Source of the DNA: an uncultured Lachnospiraceae bacterium
Lineage (GTDB): Bacteria; Bacillota; Clostridia; Lachnospirales; Lachnospiraceae
Assembly (NCBI GenBank): GCA_910577655.1
Contig: CAJTOW010000050.1
Span: 1-14,442 of the forward strand
DNA length: 14,442 nucleotides
Direction of reading: 5' to 3'
The notes under the pieces are model-generated. The model saw only the letters and a program-made list of their open reading frames with translations. It searched no databases and was not told the origin of the DNA. How positions within the stretch are numbered: the stretch's first letter is position 1; the number at the start of each line of letters is the position of its first letter. This document shows positions 1-7,155 of the stretch, piece after piece. The position numbers and the translations under genes were made by a program.

Positions 1-903
1 CTCTTCTGCCGCGCCCTCCAGAAACTGGGCAAATACCTCCGGTCCAAAGGCCAGGGACAGTACCGCGCCGCCCACTGCCGAGCTGGAGGAATACCGCCCG
101 CCGATATAGTCATCCATGAAGAAAGCAGCCAGATAATCATCGCTCTTTGCCAGAGGCGAGGTCTCGCTGGTGACAGCCACCATGTGCTTTGAAGGATCCA
201 GGCCCGCATTCTTTAAGGCATCCTTGACAAAGGATTCATTGGTCAGGGTCTCCAGGGTGGTGCCGGACTTGGACACCAGGATGAACAGGGAATGGGCCAC
301 ATCAATGGAGTTCAGCACAGCCGCCGCATCATCCGGATCCACGTTACTGATGAACCTGGCCTCCATCTTAAGGGTGTCATGCTTCCTGGCCCAGTTCTCA
401 AGAGCTATGTAGATGGCGCGGGGACCTAAGTCACTGCCGCCGATGCCGATCTGGATCACAGTGGTGAACTTCTCTCCCGCCGCGTTGGTGATCTCGCCTT
501 TATGGACCTTGCCTGCGAACTCCGCGATCTTCTGCTGTACACCCGTGTAGAAAGCACGCTTATCAACTCCATCCGCCACAACTGCATCTCCCAGCTGTCC
601 CCGGGTCATATGGTGCAGCACCAGACGCTTCTCGCCGGTATTGATCACCTCGCCGTTGTAAAGGGCCTCGAATTTGTCCGTAAGCTGGGCCTCCTTAGCC
701 AGCTTGACAAGGGCGTCCAGCACTTTGTCATCCACCTGCTTGGCCGCATAGTTGTAGACCAGACCCTCGGCCATAGGAACGCTGTACTTCTTCACGCGCT
801 CTGCGCCGCTCTCCCCTGCCATCACCTCCGTAAGCTTCACCGGCTGTGTCTTTGACAGCTCCTGGAAGGAAGCAAGCGTATCCATATTGTTCCAGTTGAT
901 CAT
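1..903 (-). CDS. pgi: Glucose-6-phosphate isomerase, N-terminal part (runs off window)
   Basis: Interconverts glucose 6-phosphate and fructose 6-phosphate in glycolysis and gluconeogenesis, in the cytoplasm. The 301 visible codons cover the N-terminal sugar-isomerase (SIS) domain and the start of the second half. Recognisable blocks are IGIGGSDLGP near residue 152, SKSGTTLET near 211 (phosphosugar-binding loop) and the family signature IGGRYSSSSAVG near 267, whose Arg corresponds to the conserved substrate-binding Arg of PGI. Residue spacing fits the longer, E. coli-like PGI of about 530-550 residues better than the short 450-residue form of many Firmicutes, so about 45% lies beyond the left edge, including the catalytic Glu and Lys. 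The start at 903 is supported by an AAGGAGGA Shine-Dalgarno at 911-918 and a promoter just upstream. No frameshift is seen. Confidence 0.95.
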   Translation of the reverse strand, partial: MINWNNMDTLASFQELSKTQPVKLTEVMAGESGAERVKKYSVPMAEGLVYNYAAKQVDDKVLDALVKLAKEAQLTDKFEALYNGEVINTGEKRLVLHHMTRGQLGDAVVADGVDKRAFYTGVQQKIAEFAGKVHKGEITNAAGEKFTTVIQIGIGGSDLGPRAIYIALENWARKHDTLKMEARFISNVDPDDAAAVLNSIDVAHSLFILVSKSGTTLETLTNESFVKDALKNAGLDPSKHMVAVTSETSPLAKSDDYLAAFFMDDYIGGRYSSSSAVGGAVLSLAFGPEVFAQFLEGAAEE

Positions 904-947
904 TATCGTGTCCTCCTTGATATTAATCTGACATAATCATTGGAACA

Positions 948-976
948 ATTATACTATCAATTCCATTTTTATTCAA
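948..976 (-). promoter_or_regulatory. Predicted sigma-A promoter of pgi
   Basis: Read on the minus strand: -35 TTGAAT (976-971), 17-nt spacer, -10 TATAAT (953-948). The predicted start is near 941, giving a leader of about 38 nt before the pgi ATG. It lies in the short AT-rich gap between pgi and the small upstream gene, so pgi probably has its own promoter. Confidence 0.65.
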
Positions 977-991
977 GCATAAGTGGCATGT

Positions 992-1183
992 TCATTCCCT
1001 GATCTGGTCAAGCTCCGCCAGATTGACTCCTGCAATATTTAAAATGGCTTTTAATTTGATGTATTTACCCTTCAGCTGCTTATAGGTTTCTGTGGCATTT
1101 TCTTTTTTAGCAGTGACCATAAAACCCTGAATTTCCACAAAATCATCTATTGCATTTTTCGCAATTTCCAAACCAGTGGGCAT
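992..1183 (-). CDS. Small protein of unknown function, 63 aa
   Basis: I do not recognise a family. The product has 63 residues, is Lys/Glu/Ala-rich, and probably folds as two or three amphipathic helices; there is no signal peptide, no membrane segment and no cysteine. The central part (about residues 24-45) is strongly basic; the C-terminus (AELDQIRE) is acidic. It is judged a real gene because a GGGAGGTG ribosome site sits 5 nt before the ATG and a complete promoter (TTTACA, 17 nt, TATAAT) lies about 48 nt upstream of the start codon. It is transcribed alone, ahead of and in the same direction as pgi, with 88 nt between them. Gene reality is fairly secure; function is unknown. Confidence 0.65.
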   Translation of the reverse strand: MPTGLEIAKNAIDDFVEIQGFMVTAKKENATETYKQLKGKYIKLKAILNIAGVNLAELDQIRE

Positions 1184-1230
1184 ACTTTCACCTCCCGTTC
1201 ATCCCCGGCCACCATATCAGGTATACCCCT

Positions 1231-1259
1231 ATTATAATAAAATGTGAGAGGCGTGTAAA
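1231..1259 (-). promoter_or_regulatory. Predicted promoter of the 63-aa gene
   Basis: Minus strand: -35 TTTACA (1259-1254), 17-nt spacer, consensus -10 TATAAT (1236-1231). The predicted start is near 1224, about 40 nt ahead of the ATG at 1183. The match and spacing are good. Confidence 0.65.
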
Positions 1260-1282
1260 GCGGTTCTTTCCTTACCCCAGGG

Positions 1283-1305
1283 TTATTTCATAAAGATATC
1301 CTCCT
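1283..1305 (-). other. Strong RBS followed by a two-codon reading frame (ATG AAA TAA)
   Basis: On the minus strand an AGGAGGA Shine-Dalgarno (1305-1299) is followed after 7 nt by ATG (1291-1289), AAA and TAA (1285-1283). The ribosome site is as good as any in the window, yet it serves only Met-Lys-stop. It may be the orphaned start of a gene lost by deletion, perhaps linked to the adjacent insertion-sequence remnant, or a minimal leader peptide for the 63-aa gene about 100 nt downstream. Chance occurrence is also possible. Confidence 0.4.
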
Positions 1306-1351
1306 CTGTCTTATTTACACTTTTTTTCAAATCCTGTATATTTATTTTATA

Positions 1352-1675
1352 TCAGTAAAAACTCACAATTCCACTGAAGACATATTTCTTTCTCAAAAGA
1401 AGGTCATCGCCGAAATCATCCATGGCTTCTGTCATGATCTCCGCACAGTCGCCATACAGTATGGCTATCCGCAGGATAGTATAAGCAAACTTCCTGACCA
1501 GCGCCAGATTGTGCTTTGATTTCTTTGCCGGTGACCTGTCTTCATGGAATGTGTCATCCGGTACATGGTGCAGACGGTTTTCAACCGCCCAGTGCTCCCT
1601 TTTTATCCGTCCCATTATTTGACTTTTTCCGCACTGCTCAGAGCTTTCGTGAATGGTATCCCTCTCCCTGCTTCT
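1352..1675 (-). pseudogene. ISAs1-family transposase, C-terminal remnant
   Basis: The reading frame ending at 1352 carries the C-terminal block typical of ISAs1/H-repeat transposases: REHWAVENRLHH, then DDTFHEDRSPAKK, then NLALVRKFAYTILRIA. The Glu in HWAVEN corresponds to the conserved HWxIEN motif of the family. Only about 108 codons are open (87 from the first ATG at 1615), against roughly 370 for an intact transposase, so the N-terminal three quarters, including the two catalytic Asp residues, are missing. Upstream the frame runs without a stop to 1676, where it meets the TAG of the SDR gene. I see no clear terminal inverted repeats or target duplication. No RBS precedes the internal ATG, so expression as a protein is unlikely. 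Family assignment is from memory of the motif. Confidence 0.8.
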
Positions 1676-2431
1676 CTACCATGCCAGGAATCCGCCGTCT
1701 ACCGGCAGCATAACCCCTGTCACATAACCTGCCTCTTCGGATGCCAGGAACACACTGGCTGCCTGGAGATCCTTTGGGATTCCCCAGCGGCCTGCCGGGA
1801 TTCTTGCCAGCAGATGTCCGCTGCGGGACAGATCCCTGCAGTACTCTTTATTCATATCTGTATTCATATACCCTGGCGCAATACAATTGACGGTAATTCC
1901 ATAAGGCGCCCAGTCATTGGACATGGCCTTACTCATCTGGACCACCCCACCCTTGGCAGCCGCGTATCCCAGAGACATACGGCCTCCAATCACACTTAAA
2001 AGAGAAGCCATATTGATAATCCGTCCGTATTTCTCCTTCATCATAACCCTGGCAGCCAACTGACTCATTAAAAATACAGCATCGTAATTCACCTTACGGA
2101 TTGCATCCCAGTCCCCGGCAGGGAAATCCTGCGAGGTATGGTTACGGTTGATTCCTGCATTGTTCACAAGAATATCCAGACGGTTGCCAAGAAGCCCCAG
2201 GGCCTCATGGAATCCTTTTTCCAGACTGTCTCTGTCAGACAGATCACAGATCACTCCATAGACTGGCGCTCCCTTGTCCGAAGCAATCTCTTTTGCCGCC
2301 TCCTGGCAGGCACTGGATGTACTTATGATCACTACCTGGGCACCTTGTCCGTGATATGCTTCAGCAATGGCACGGCCAAGCCCCCGGTTGCCTCCTGTAA
2401 TAATAGCCTTTCGCCCTGTAAGATCAAACAT
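1676..2431 (-). CDS. Short-chain dehydrogenase/reductase (KduD/gluconate 5-dehydrogenase-like)
   Basis: A 251-residue classical SDR, presumably a cytoplasmic NAD(P)-dependent oxidation or reduction of a hydroxyl/keto group. The sequence shows the Rossmann nucleotide motif TGGNRGLG (12-19), the NNAG motif (90-93), Asn115, and the catalytic Ser143, Tyr156 and Lys160 in YAAAK; the C-terminal PVDGGFLAW is the usual family ending, so the protein appears complete. Length and motif set resemble the KduD/gluconate 5-dehydrogenase and 3-oxoacyl-reductase-like SDRs, but the substrate cannot be read from the sequence. It is the last gene of the operon, 21 nt after the substrate-binding protein, with a modest AGAAGGTG ribosome site. 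As a dehydrogenase cotranscribed with an importer it may act on the imported compound or its demethylated product (inference). A transposase remnant begins immediately after its stop; I see no terminator. Confidence 0.88.
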   Translation of the reverse strand: MFDLTGRKAIITGGNRGLGRAIAEAYHGQGAQVVIISTSSACQEAAKEIASDKGAPVYGVICDLSDRDSLEKGFHEALGLLGNRLDILVNNAGINRNHTSQDFPAGDWDAIRKVNYDAVFLMSQLAARVMMKEKYGRIINMASLLSVIGGRMSLGYAAAKGGVVQMSKAMSNDWAPYGITVNCIAPGYMNTDMNKEYCRDLSRSGHLLARIPAGRWGIPKDLQAASVFLASEEAGYVTGVMLPVDGGFLAW

Positions 2432-2452
2432 GATTCTGGCACCTTCTTCTCT

Positions 2453-3694
2453 TTACTTATCATTTTCCGCTGCTACGATCCATTTCCCGTTTTCCACCTT
2501 AATAACCGTCATATCACGATTAACCATCCGGTCATCGTCAAAGGTGGCATACCCGGTCTCGCCGTCCCACTCCTTTATCTTCAGCAGCTCCTGATAGAGG
2601 GACTCTCTGTCATCGGCCCCATTCCTTAAAGCTGTCTCAATCATGCTCAATGCTTCATACGCATTGGTCACAAAATAGTTGGGACTCTCATTGTCATATC
2701 TTTCTCTGTATTTCTTCGTAAAGCCGGCAATACGCTCGTCGGGATTTTCAGCAAAGAAAATGGTCATGGAATAGACGCCTTCCCCTGCATCTCCAGCCAG
2801 CTTCAAAAAGTCATCAGAATAAATCATGCCGCTGGATACCCACTTTACATCTCCCAGATCAATCTGCTTGGCCTGCTGCAGCATGGTACCCATATCATTA
2901 TAACTGGTCACACATATGATCAGATCCGGTCCGGCCGCCTTCAGCTTTGTCAGGATGGATGAGAAATCACTTACCTGCCCCTGGACATAGCTTTCAGTCA
3001 GCACAACCTCACTTCCCATTTCTGGAATGGCTTGATTCAGGATATCGGCAAGAACGATCCCGGAGTCATTTTCCAGATGGACAATAGCAATCTTCTTGGC
3101 GCCGATTTTTTTCACCGCCACATCCGCCAGCCATGTGTACTCAATATCATTGGAATTCTGCAGACGGAACAAGTGGTCATTAGCCTTTGTAATGTCTGGA
3201 TGTCCGGCAGTGGGAGCCATCTGCACCATACCAGCATCCTGATAGATCGGCGCTCCCGCCAGCACGCAGGTACTGTTATAGCTTCCGATCTCGGCGATAT
3301 ACCTGGAATCGGATGTGACCATCTGGGCAATATTGGATGCCTCCTTAGGCGTGCTCTTATCGTCCAGATAATCGATCTGGATCATCTTTCCATTGATGCC
3401 TCCGGCCCCATTGATCTCATCCACCTTCATATCAAGGGCCTTCTTGAAGAAATTTCCATACTGGGCGTCATCTCCCGTAAACGGAGCTCCACAAGCAATA
3501 TAATACTTATCTCCATCCTCTTTTGCCCCGTCCGCTGTCCCGGCAGTATCTTCGCTGGTCTGGCTGCTTTCTGTGCCTGCTTTGGCTGTCGTCTCTGCCG
3601 GTGCCGTCTGGCCGCCTCCACATCCTGCCAGCATCATAGCTGCAGCAGCCACTACCGCTGCCAGACCCGCTGCCTTTTTCATCTTTTTCTTCAT
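2453..3694 (-). CDS. LIV-type ABC importer substrate-binding lipoprotein
   Basis: Extracytoplasmic receptor that captures the ligand for the LivHMGF importer encoded just upstream. The 413-residue product starts with a lysine-rich lipoprotein signal peptide and a lipobox LAGC with Cys25 as the lipidation site, followed by a Gly/Ser/Thr/Ala-rich linker to about residue 60. The rest is a type I periplasmic-binding fold (Leu/Ile/Val-binding family, Peripla_BP_6), with the typical opening ACGAPFTGDDAQYG and the helix-turn GINGKMIQIDYLDD. Ligands of this family include branched-chain amino acids, amides, urea and small aromatics, so specificity is open. The start at 3694 is supported by AAAGGAGAG 9 nt upstream. 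It lies 42 nt after livF and 21 nt before the SDR gene; a receptor gene near the 3' end of the operon is less common than first position. Confidence 0.92.
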   Translation of the reverse strand: MKKKMKKAAGLAAVVAAAAMMLAGCGGGQTAPAETTAKAGTESSQTSEDTAGTADGAKEDGDKYYIACGAPFTGDDAQYGNFFKKALDMKVDEINGAGGINGKMIQIDYLDDKSTPKEASNIAQMVTSDSRYIAEIGSYNSTCVLAGAPIYQDAGMVQMAPTAGHPDITKANDHLFRLQNSNDIEYTWLADVAVKKIGAKKIAIVHLENDSGIVLADILNQAIPEMGSEVVLTESYVQGQVSDFSSILTKLKAAGPDLIICVTSYNDMGTMLQQAKQIDLGDVKWVSSGMIYSDDFLKLAGDAGEGVYSMTIFFAENPDERIAGFTKKYRERYDNESPNYFVTNAYEALSMIETALRNGADDRESLYQELLKIKEWDGETGYATFDDDRMVNRDMTVIKVENGKWIVAAENDK

Positions 3695-3736
3695 AATATT
3701 CTCTCCTTTCTAATCCCTTAAACCGGAAGCCCTCTG

Positions 3737-4441
3737 TCAGACTCCCAGATAAGATTCATATACTTTCTGATTGCCCAAAAGCTCCTGTCCGGTCCCCTCC
3801 ACGGAAATCTTCCCGTTCTCCAGGACATATCCATAATCGGCAATGGACAAAGCGCCAAATGCATTCTGTTCAATGAGAAGGATGGTTACTCCCTGCCGTT
3901 TGATCTCCTCAATAAGATGAAATATGGTATCTGTCAGAATGGGAGAAAGACCCAGAGAGGGCTCATCCAGCATCAGCATATCAGGACTGCTCATAAGCGC
4001 CCGACCAATCGCCAGCATCTGCTGCTCTCCGCCTGACAAGGTACCAGCCTGCTGGCCAGCTCTTTCTTTTAATATGGGAAACAACTCAAATACACGGTCA
4101 AAGGAAGCCCCAAGGGTATCCTTTTTTCGTGTATACCCTCCCATCTGGAGGTTCTCCCTTACCGTCATCCGGGGAAATATCTGCCTTCCTTCCGGAGACA
4201 GCGTGATTCCCTTTGTCACAATCCTGCTGGCAGGAAGGCCGCAGACCGGTTCTCCCCGGTAGAGGATCTGGCCGCTGCGTGGTCTGACCGTCCCGGCAAT
4301 GGATTTGAGAAGAGTTGATTTTCCCGCACCATTGGAACCAATCAATGCCACAATGCTGCCCTCCTCCACCTTCATATCCACATCCCATAGAGCATGAAGA
4401 CGGTTATAGTAGGTATTAAGCTTGTTGATTTCCAGCAGCAT
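3737..4441 (-). CDS. livF: LIV-type ABC importer ATP-binding protein LivF
   Basis: One of the two ATPases energising the importer; cytoplasmic, bound to LivH/LivM. In the 234-residue form chosen here, Walker A GSNGAGKS is at 35-42, the ABC signature LSGGEQQ at 135-141 and Walker B MLMLDEP at 155-161. The Gln in EQN (191-193), replacing the usual switch His, is typical of LivF. An upstream in-frame start at 4477 would add 12 residues, but the ATG at 4441 has a GGGAGGTG ribosome site 10 nt before it and gives the normal LivF N-terminus (MLLEINKLNTYY). It overlaps the end of livG by 26 nt, implying translational coupling. No defects are seen. Confidence 0.95.
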   Translation of the reverse strand: MLLEINKLNTYYNRLHALWDVDMKVEEGSIVALIGSNGAGKSTLLKSIAGTVRPRSGQILYRGEPVCGLPASRIVTKGITLSPEGRQIFPRMTVRENLQMGGYTRKKDTLGASFDRVFELFPILKERAGQQAGTLSGGEQQMLAIGRALMSSPDMLMLDEPSLGLSPILTDTIFHLIEEIKRQGVTILLIEQNAFGALSIADYGYVLENGKISVEGTGQELLGNQKVYESYLGV

Positions 4442-5219
4442 GTAACCGCTCACCTCCCTTGCCGATATAAGCCGCAATCACTTCCGGGTTCTGCTGCACC
4501 TGGGAGGGGATTCCTTCTGCGATCTTGATGCCGTGGTCAATGACATATACATAATCTGAAATTCCCATAACAAGCCGCAGATCGTGTTCAATCAGCACAA
4601 TCGTAAATCCCTTTCCTGCAAGCTTCGAAATATAACCGCTCAGTTCCTGGGTCTCCTGGGGATTCAGCCCTGCCGCCGGCTCATCCAGAAATAAAAGCTT
4701 AGGCTCACTCATAAGTGCCCGCGCTATTTCCAGTACCTTCTGTTTTCCGTAGGGGAGATTGGTACATTGCTCCTTTTCATAGGAAAGCAAATGGATCTCA
4801 TCCAATGCCTTTCTTGCCTTTGTAAGGGCCTCCGCCTCTGTTTTACGCAGTTGTTTTGTGTGGAAAATCCCGTCCCACAGACTCTGCTTCATTCTGCACT
4901 GGTAGCCGATCAATACATTTTCCAGCACTGTCAGTTGTCCGTACAAGCGGATATTCTGAAACGTGCGGGCGATTCCATATTGTATAAACTCATGGGCCTT
5001 TTTGCCCGTCATCTCAACTCCATCCAGCCGTATGCTTCCGGCATCCGGCGTATAGAATCCGGTCAGCATGTTGAAAATCGTCGTTTTCCCGGCTCCGTTG
5101 GGGCCGATCACACTGACGATCCTGCCTTTCGGAACATGGAAGGAGACATTCTGCACCGCTTTCAAACCGCCAAAAGATATGGAAAGATCTGTTACCTCCA
5201 AAAGCTCCATACTATTCAT
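4416..5219 (-). CDS. livG: LIV-type ABC importer ATP-binding protein LivG
   Basis: The second importer ATPase, 267 residues. Visible motifs are Walker A GPNGAGKT (39-46), the Q-loop in FQN around 87-89, the signature LPYGKQ (155-160, a common LivG variant of LSGGQ), Walker B LLFLDEP (175-181) and switch His212. The C-terminal AAYIG element typical of LivG follows near 249, with a short extra tail. The ATG at 5219 overlaps the livM stop in the sequence ATGAATAG, so the genes are translationally coupled; a second ATG three codons in (5210) would also be placed well behind the G-rich ribosome site, and the sequence does not decide between them. It overlaps livF by 26 nt at the other end. Confidence 0.95.
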   Translation of the reverse strand: MNSMELLEVTDLSISFGGLKAVQNVSFHVPKGRIVSVIGPNGAGKTTIFNMLTGFYTPDAGSIRLDGVEMTGKKAHEFIQYGIARTFQNIRLYGQLTVLENVLIGYQCRMKQSLWDGIFHTKQLRKTEAEALTKARKALDEIHLLSYEKEQCTNLPYGKQKVLEIARALMSEPKLLFLDEPAAGLNPQETQELSGYISKLAGKGFTIVLIEHDLRLVMGISDYVYVIDHGIKIAEGIPSQVQQNPEVIAAYIGKGGERLHAAGNQQA

Positions 5220-6192
5220 CCCCCCGTTCTTTTTTCAAGGTGACTGCCGCCTTGAAAGCACGCTTTAGAGCACTCCAGTCTGTGATTTTCAGCATCATCA
5301 TAACCACCAGCACCACTCCGTACACCAGCATCCGGTAATTGGAAAAGGAACGGAGGGCTTCCGGCAGAACCGTCAGGAGAAACGCGGCAAGGATGGAGCC
5401 TTTCATATTTCCCATCCCTCCCAGCACCACCATGCTGAGGATTACGGTAGATTCATCACTGATAAAGCTGGTGGGATCAATGAACTCCATATAGCTGGCA
5501 TACAATGCGCCAGCCACCCCGGCAATCCCTGTGGAAATCACAAATGCAATCACCTTGTGGCGGTACACGTGAATCCCCATTGCCTCCGAAGATATCTCAT
5601 CATCCCGTATGGCCTTTAAATTCCGCCCAAACCTGGAATGGATCAGATTGTGAAGCACAACATAGACAAGGACGGCAATCACCAGCACCAGCCACAGATA
5701 AGCGGAACTGGAACGGATCCTGTAGCCAAACAACTGCGGCTTGGGAATGTTTAAGATCCCCATGGGCCCCCGGGTCACACTTGTCCAGTTTAAAAGAATC
5801 AGTCGTATAATCTCGGCAAAGCTCATGGTCAGGATAGCCAGATAACCTCCTGACAGCTTCAATGTGGGCAGTGCGATCAAAAGTCCGAATATCATGGATA
5901 CCAGAAAAGCGACCAGAATCCCGACCCACACGGAGACGCCGAAATTCACGCACAGAAGGGCGGATGTATACGCCCCGATTCCATAATAAGCAATGTGGCC
6001 TAAGGAAATCTGGCCTGCCACCCCGGAAATCAGATTCAGAGACATTGCCAGAATTGCATACAGCACGCTGATCACACAAATGCGGTAAACATACTGGCTG
6101 AAATCCAGTGCTGGAAATATAAACAAGGCTGCCAGGATACACCAGAGAAAAATGGTGTGGTACTTTTTTGTTAAAACGTTCTTATTCTTCAT
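5212..6192 (-). CDS. livM: LIV-type ABC importer permease LivM
   Basis: Inner-membrane channel subunit that pairs with LivH. The 326-residue protein is almost wholly hydrophobic, with about eight to ten predicted membrane segments between residues 13 and 305. Family landmarks are MSLNLISGVAGQISLGH (about 50-66) and the cytoplasmic coupling loop FGRNLKAIRDDEISSEAMGI (about 188-207), which contacts the ATPases. The C-terminus is a short basic/acidic tail. The ATG at 6192 lies 3 nt after the livH stop, and its AAGAAGGTG ribosome site is inside the last codons of livH. The stop overlaps the livG start by 8 nt. Confidence 0.94.
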   Translation of the reverse strand: MKNKNVLTKKYHTIFLWCILAALFIFPALDFSQYVYRICVISVLYAILAMSLNLISGVAGQISLGHIAYYGIGAYTSALLCVNFGVSVWVGILVAFLVSMIFGLLIALPTLKLSGGYLAILTMSFAEIIRLILLNWTSVTRGPMGILNIPKPQLFGYRIRSSSAYLWLVLVIAVLVYVVLHNLIHSRFGRNLKAIRDDEISSEAMGIHVYRHKVIAFVISTGIAGVAGALYASYMEFIDPTSFISDESTVILSMVVLGGMGNMKGSILAAFLLTVLPEALRSFSNYRMLVYGVVLVVMMMLKITDWSALKRAFKAAVTLKKERGDE

Positions 6193-6195
6193 ACT

Positions 6196-7080
6196 CTACA
6201 CCTTCTTTCGCACAGGCTTTCCCAGAAGACCGCAGGGGCGGCAGATCAATACGGCTACCAGCACGACAAATGCCGCGATATCACGCATACTGGAGCTGAT
6301 ATAACCAGCCGTCATCGTCTCCACAATTCCAATAAGCAGCCCTCCCAGAACCGCTCCTGACAATTCCCCAATGCCTCCCAGAACCGTGGCCGCAAAGGTT
6401 TTATTGCCGGTTACCGCACCGATGGACAGATTGACACTTCTGAAAATCATACATGCGAAAATCCCCGATACCGCGGCCAGAACCGCGCCAAAGAAAAAGG
6501 TCAGCCCCACCACCCGGTCCACCGGAATGCCCATAAGCTCTGTGGCCTGGGCATTCTGGGCAGTGGCCCGCATTGCCATGCCCATCCGGGAATTCCTGAT
6601 AAACAATGTCAATGCCGCCATCAGCAGAACAGACATAACAATCACGAAAAGCTGGATATAGGAAATATTTGCCGATGCTACAGTAATATATTTCCCGTCA
6701 AACAAGGTAGGATACTGCCGGGTCTCGCTGCCCAGAAACAAAAGCATCACGTTCTGAATGACAATGGATACCCCGATGGTACAAATCAGGGCTGTAAACT
6801 TCGGCAGGTTTTTCTTTCGCAGAGGACGAAGCGTGTACCGTTCCACCATATATCCCAGACACCCGGTCAGGAAAATGGACAAAAGAAATGCCGGAACAAA
6901 GGGGAAGCCGCACAAGCTGACAAATATATAAAACAAGTACGCCCCCACCATATACATGGTTCCATGAGTAAAATTAATCAGTTCCAGAACCGCATAGACC
7001 AGAGAGTAGCCAATCGCCGTCAGGGCATACAAGCTGCCCAATGCAATCCCATTAATCAGTTGCTGCATAAAAAATTCCAT
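6196..7080 (-). CDS. livH: LIV-type ABC importer permease LivH
   Basis: Inner-membrane permease partner of LivM, 294 residues with about eight membrane segments. The diagnostic N-terminal block ALTAIGYSLVY followed by INFTHGTMYM (about 19-45) and the coupling loop SRMGMAMRATAQN...LMGI (in the second third) are both present, as is the glycine-rich GGIGELSGAVLGG near the C-terminus. The first Met (7080) and a Met at residue 5 are both possible starts. It is the second gene of the operon, 75 nt after the UroD-like gene. That gap contains an inverted repeat, the widest interruption in the operon. Confidence 0.94.
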   Translation of the reverse strand: MEFFMQQLINGIALGSLYALTAIGYSLVYAVLELINFTHGTMYMVGAYLFYIFVSLCGFPFVPAFLLSIFLTGCLGYMVERYTLRPLRKKNLPKFTALICTIGVSIVIQNVMLLFLGSETRQYPTLFDGKYITVASANISYIQLFVIVMSVLLMAALTLFIRNSRMGMAMRATAQNAQATELMGIPVDRVVGLTFFFGAVLAAVSGIFACMIFRSVNLSIGAVTGNKTFAATVLGGIGELSGAVLGGLLIGIVETMTAGYISSSMRDIAAFVVLVAVLICRPCGLLGKPVRKKV

Positions 7081-7121
7081 ATGACTGCCCTTCTTCCTCT
7101 CTTTTGATATAACTGCCTGTA

Positions 7122-7146
7122 ACAGTTCAGATACCCCTTGAACTGT
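7122..7146 (-). repeat. Intercistronic hairpin between the UroD-like gene and livH
   Basis: Perfect 8-bp inverted repeat, ACAGTTCA (7122-7129) and TGAACTGT (7139-7146), with a 9-nt loop. No U-tract follows on the minus strand, so it is not a typical terminator. It could set the stability or relative level of the methyltransferase-like message against the transporter message. Confidence 0.4.
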
Positions 7147-7155
7147 CGCAACTGC

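Noticed and set aside
3032..3721. 229-codon open frame antisense to the first binding protein
   Set aside because: It lies over a clear lipoprotein gene with RBS and lipobox; the antisense translation is rich in His, Cys and Ile with no recognisable domain.
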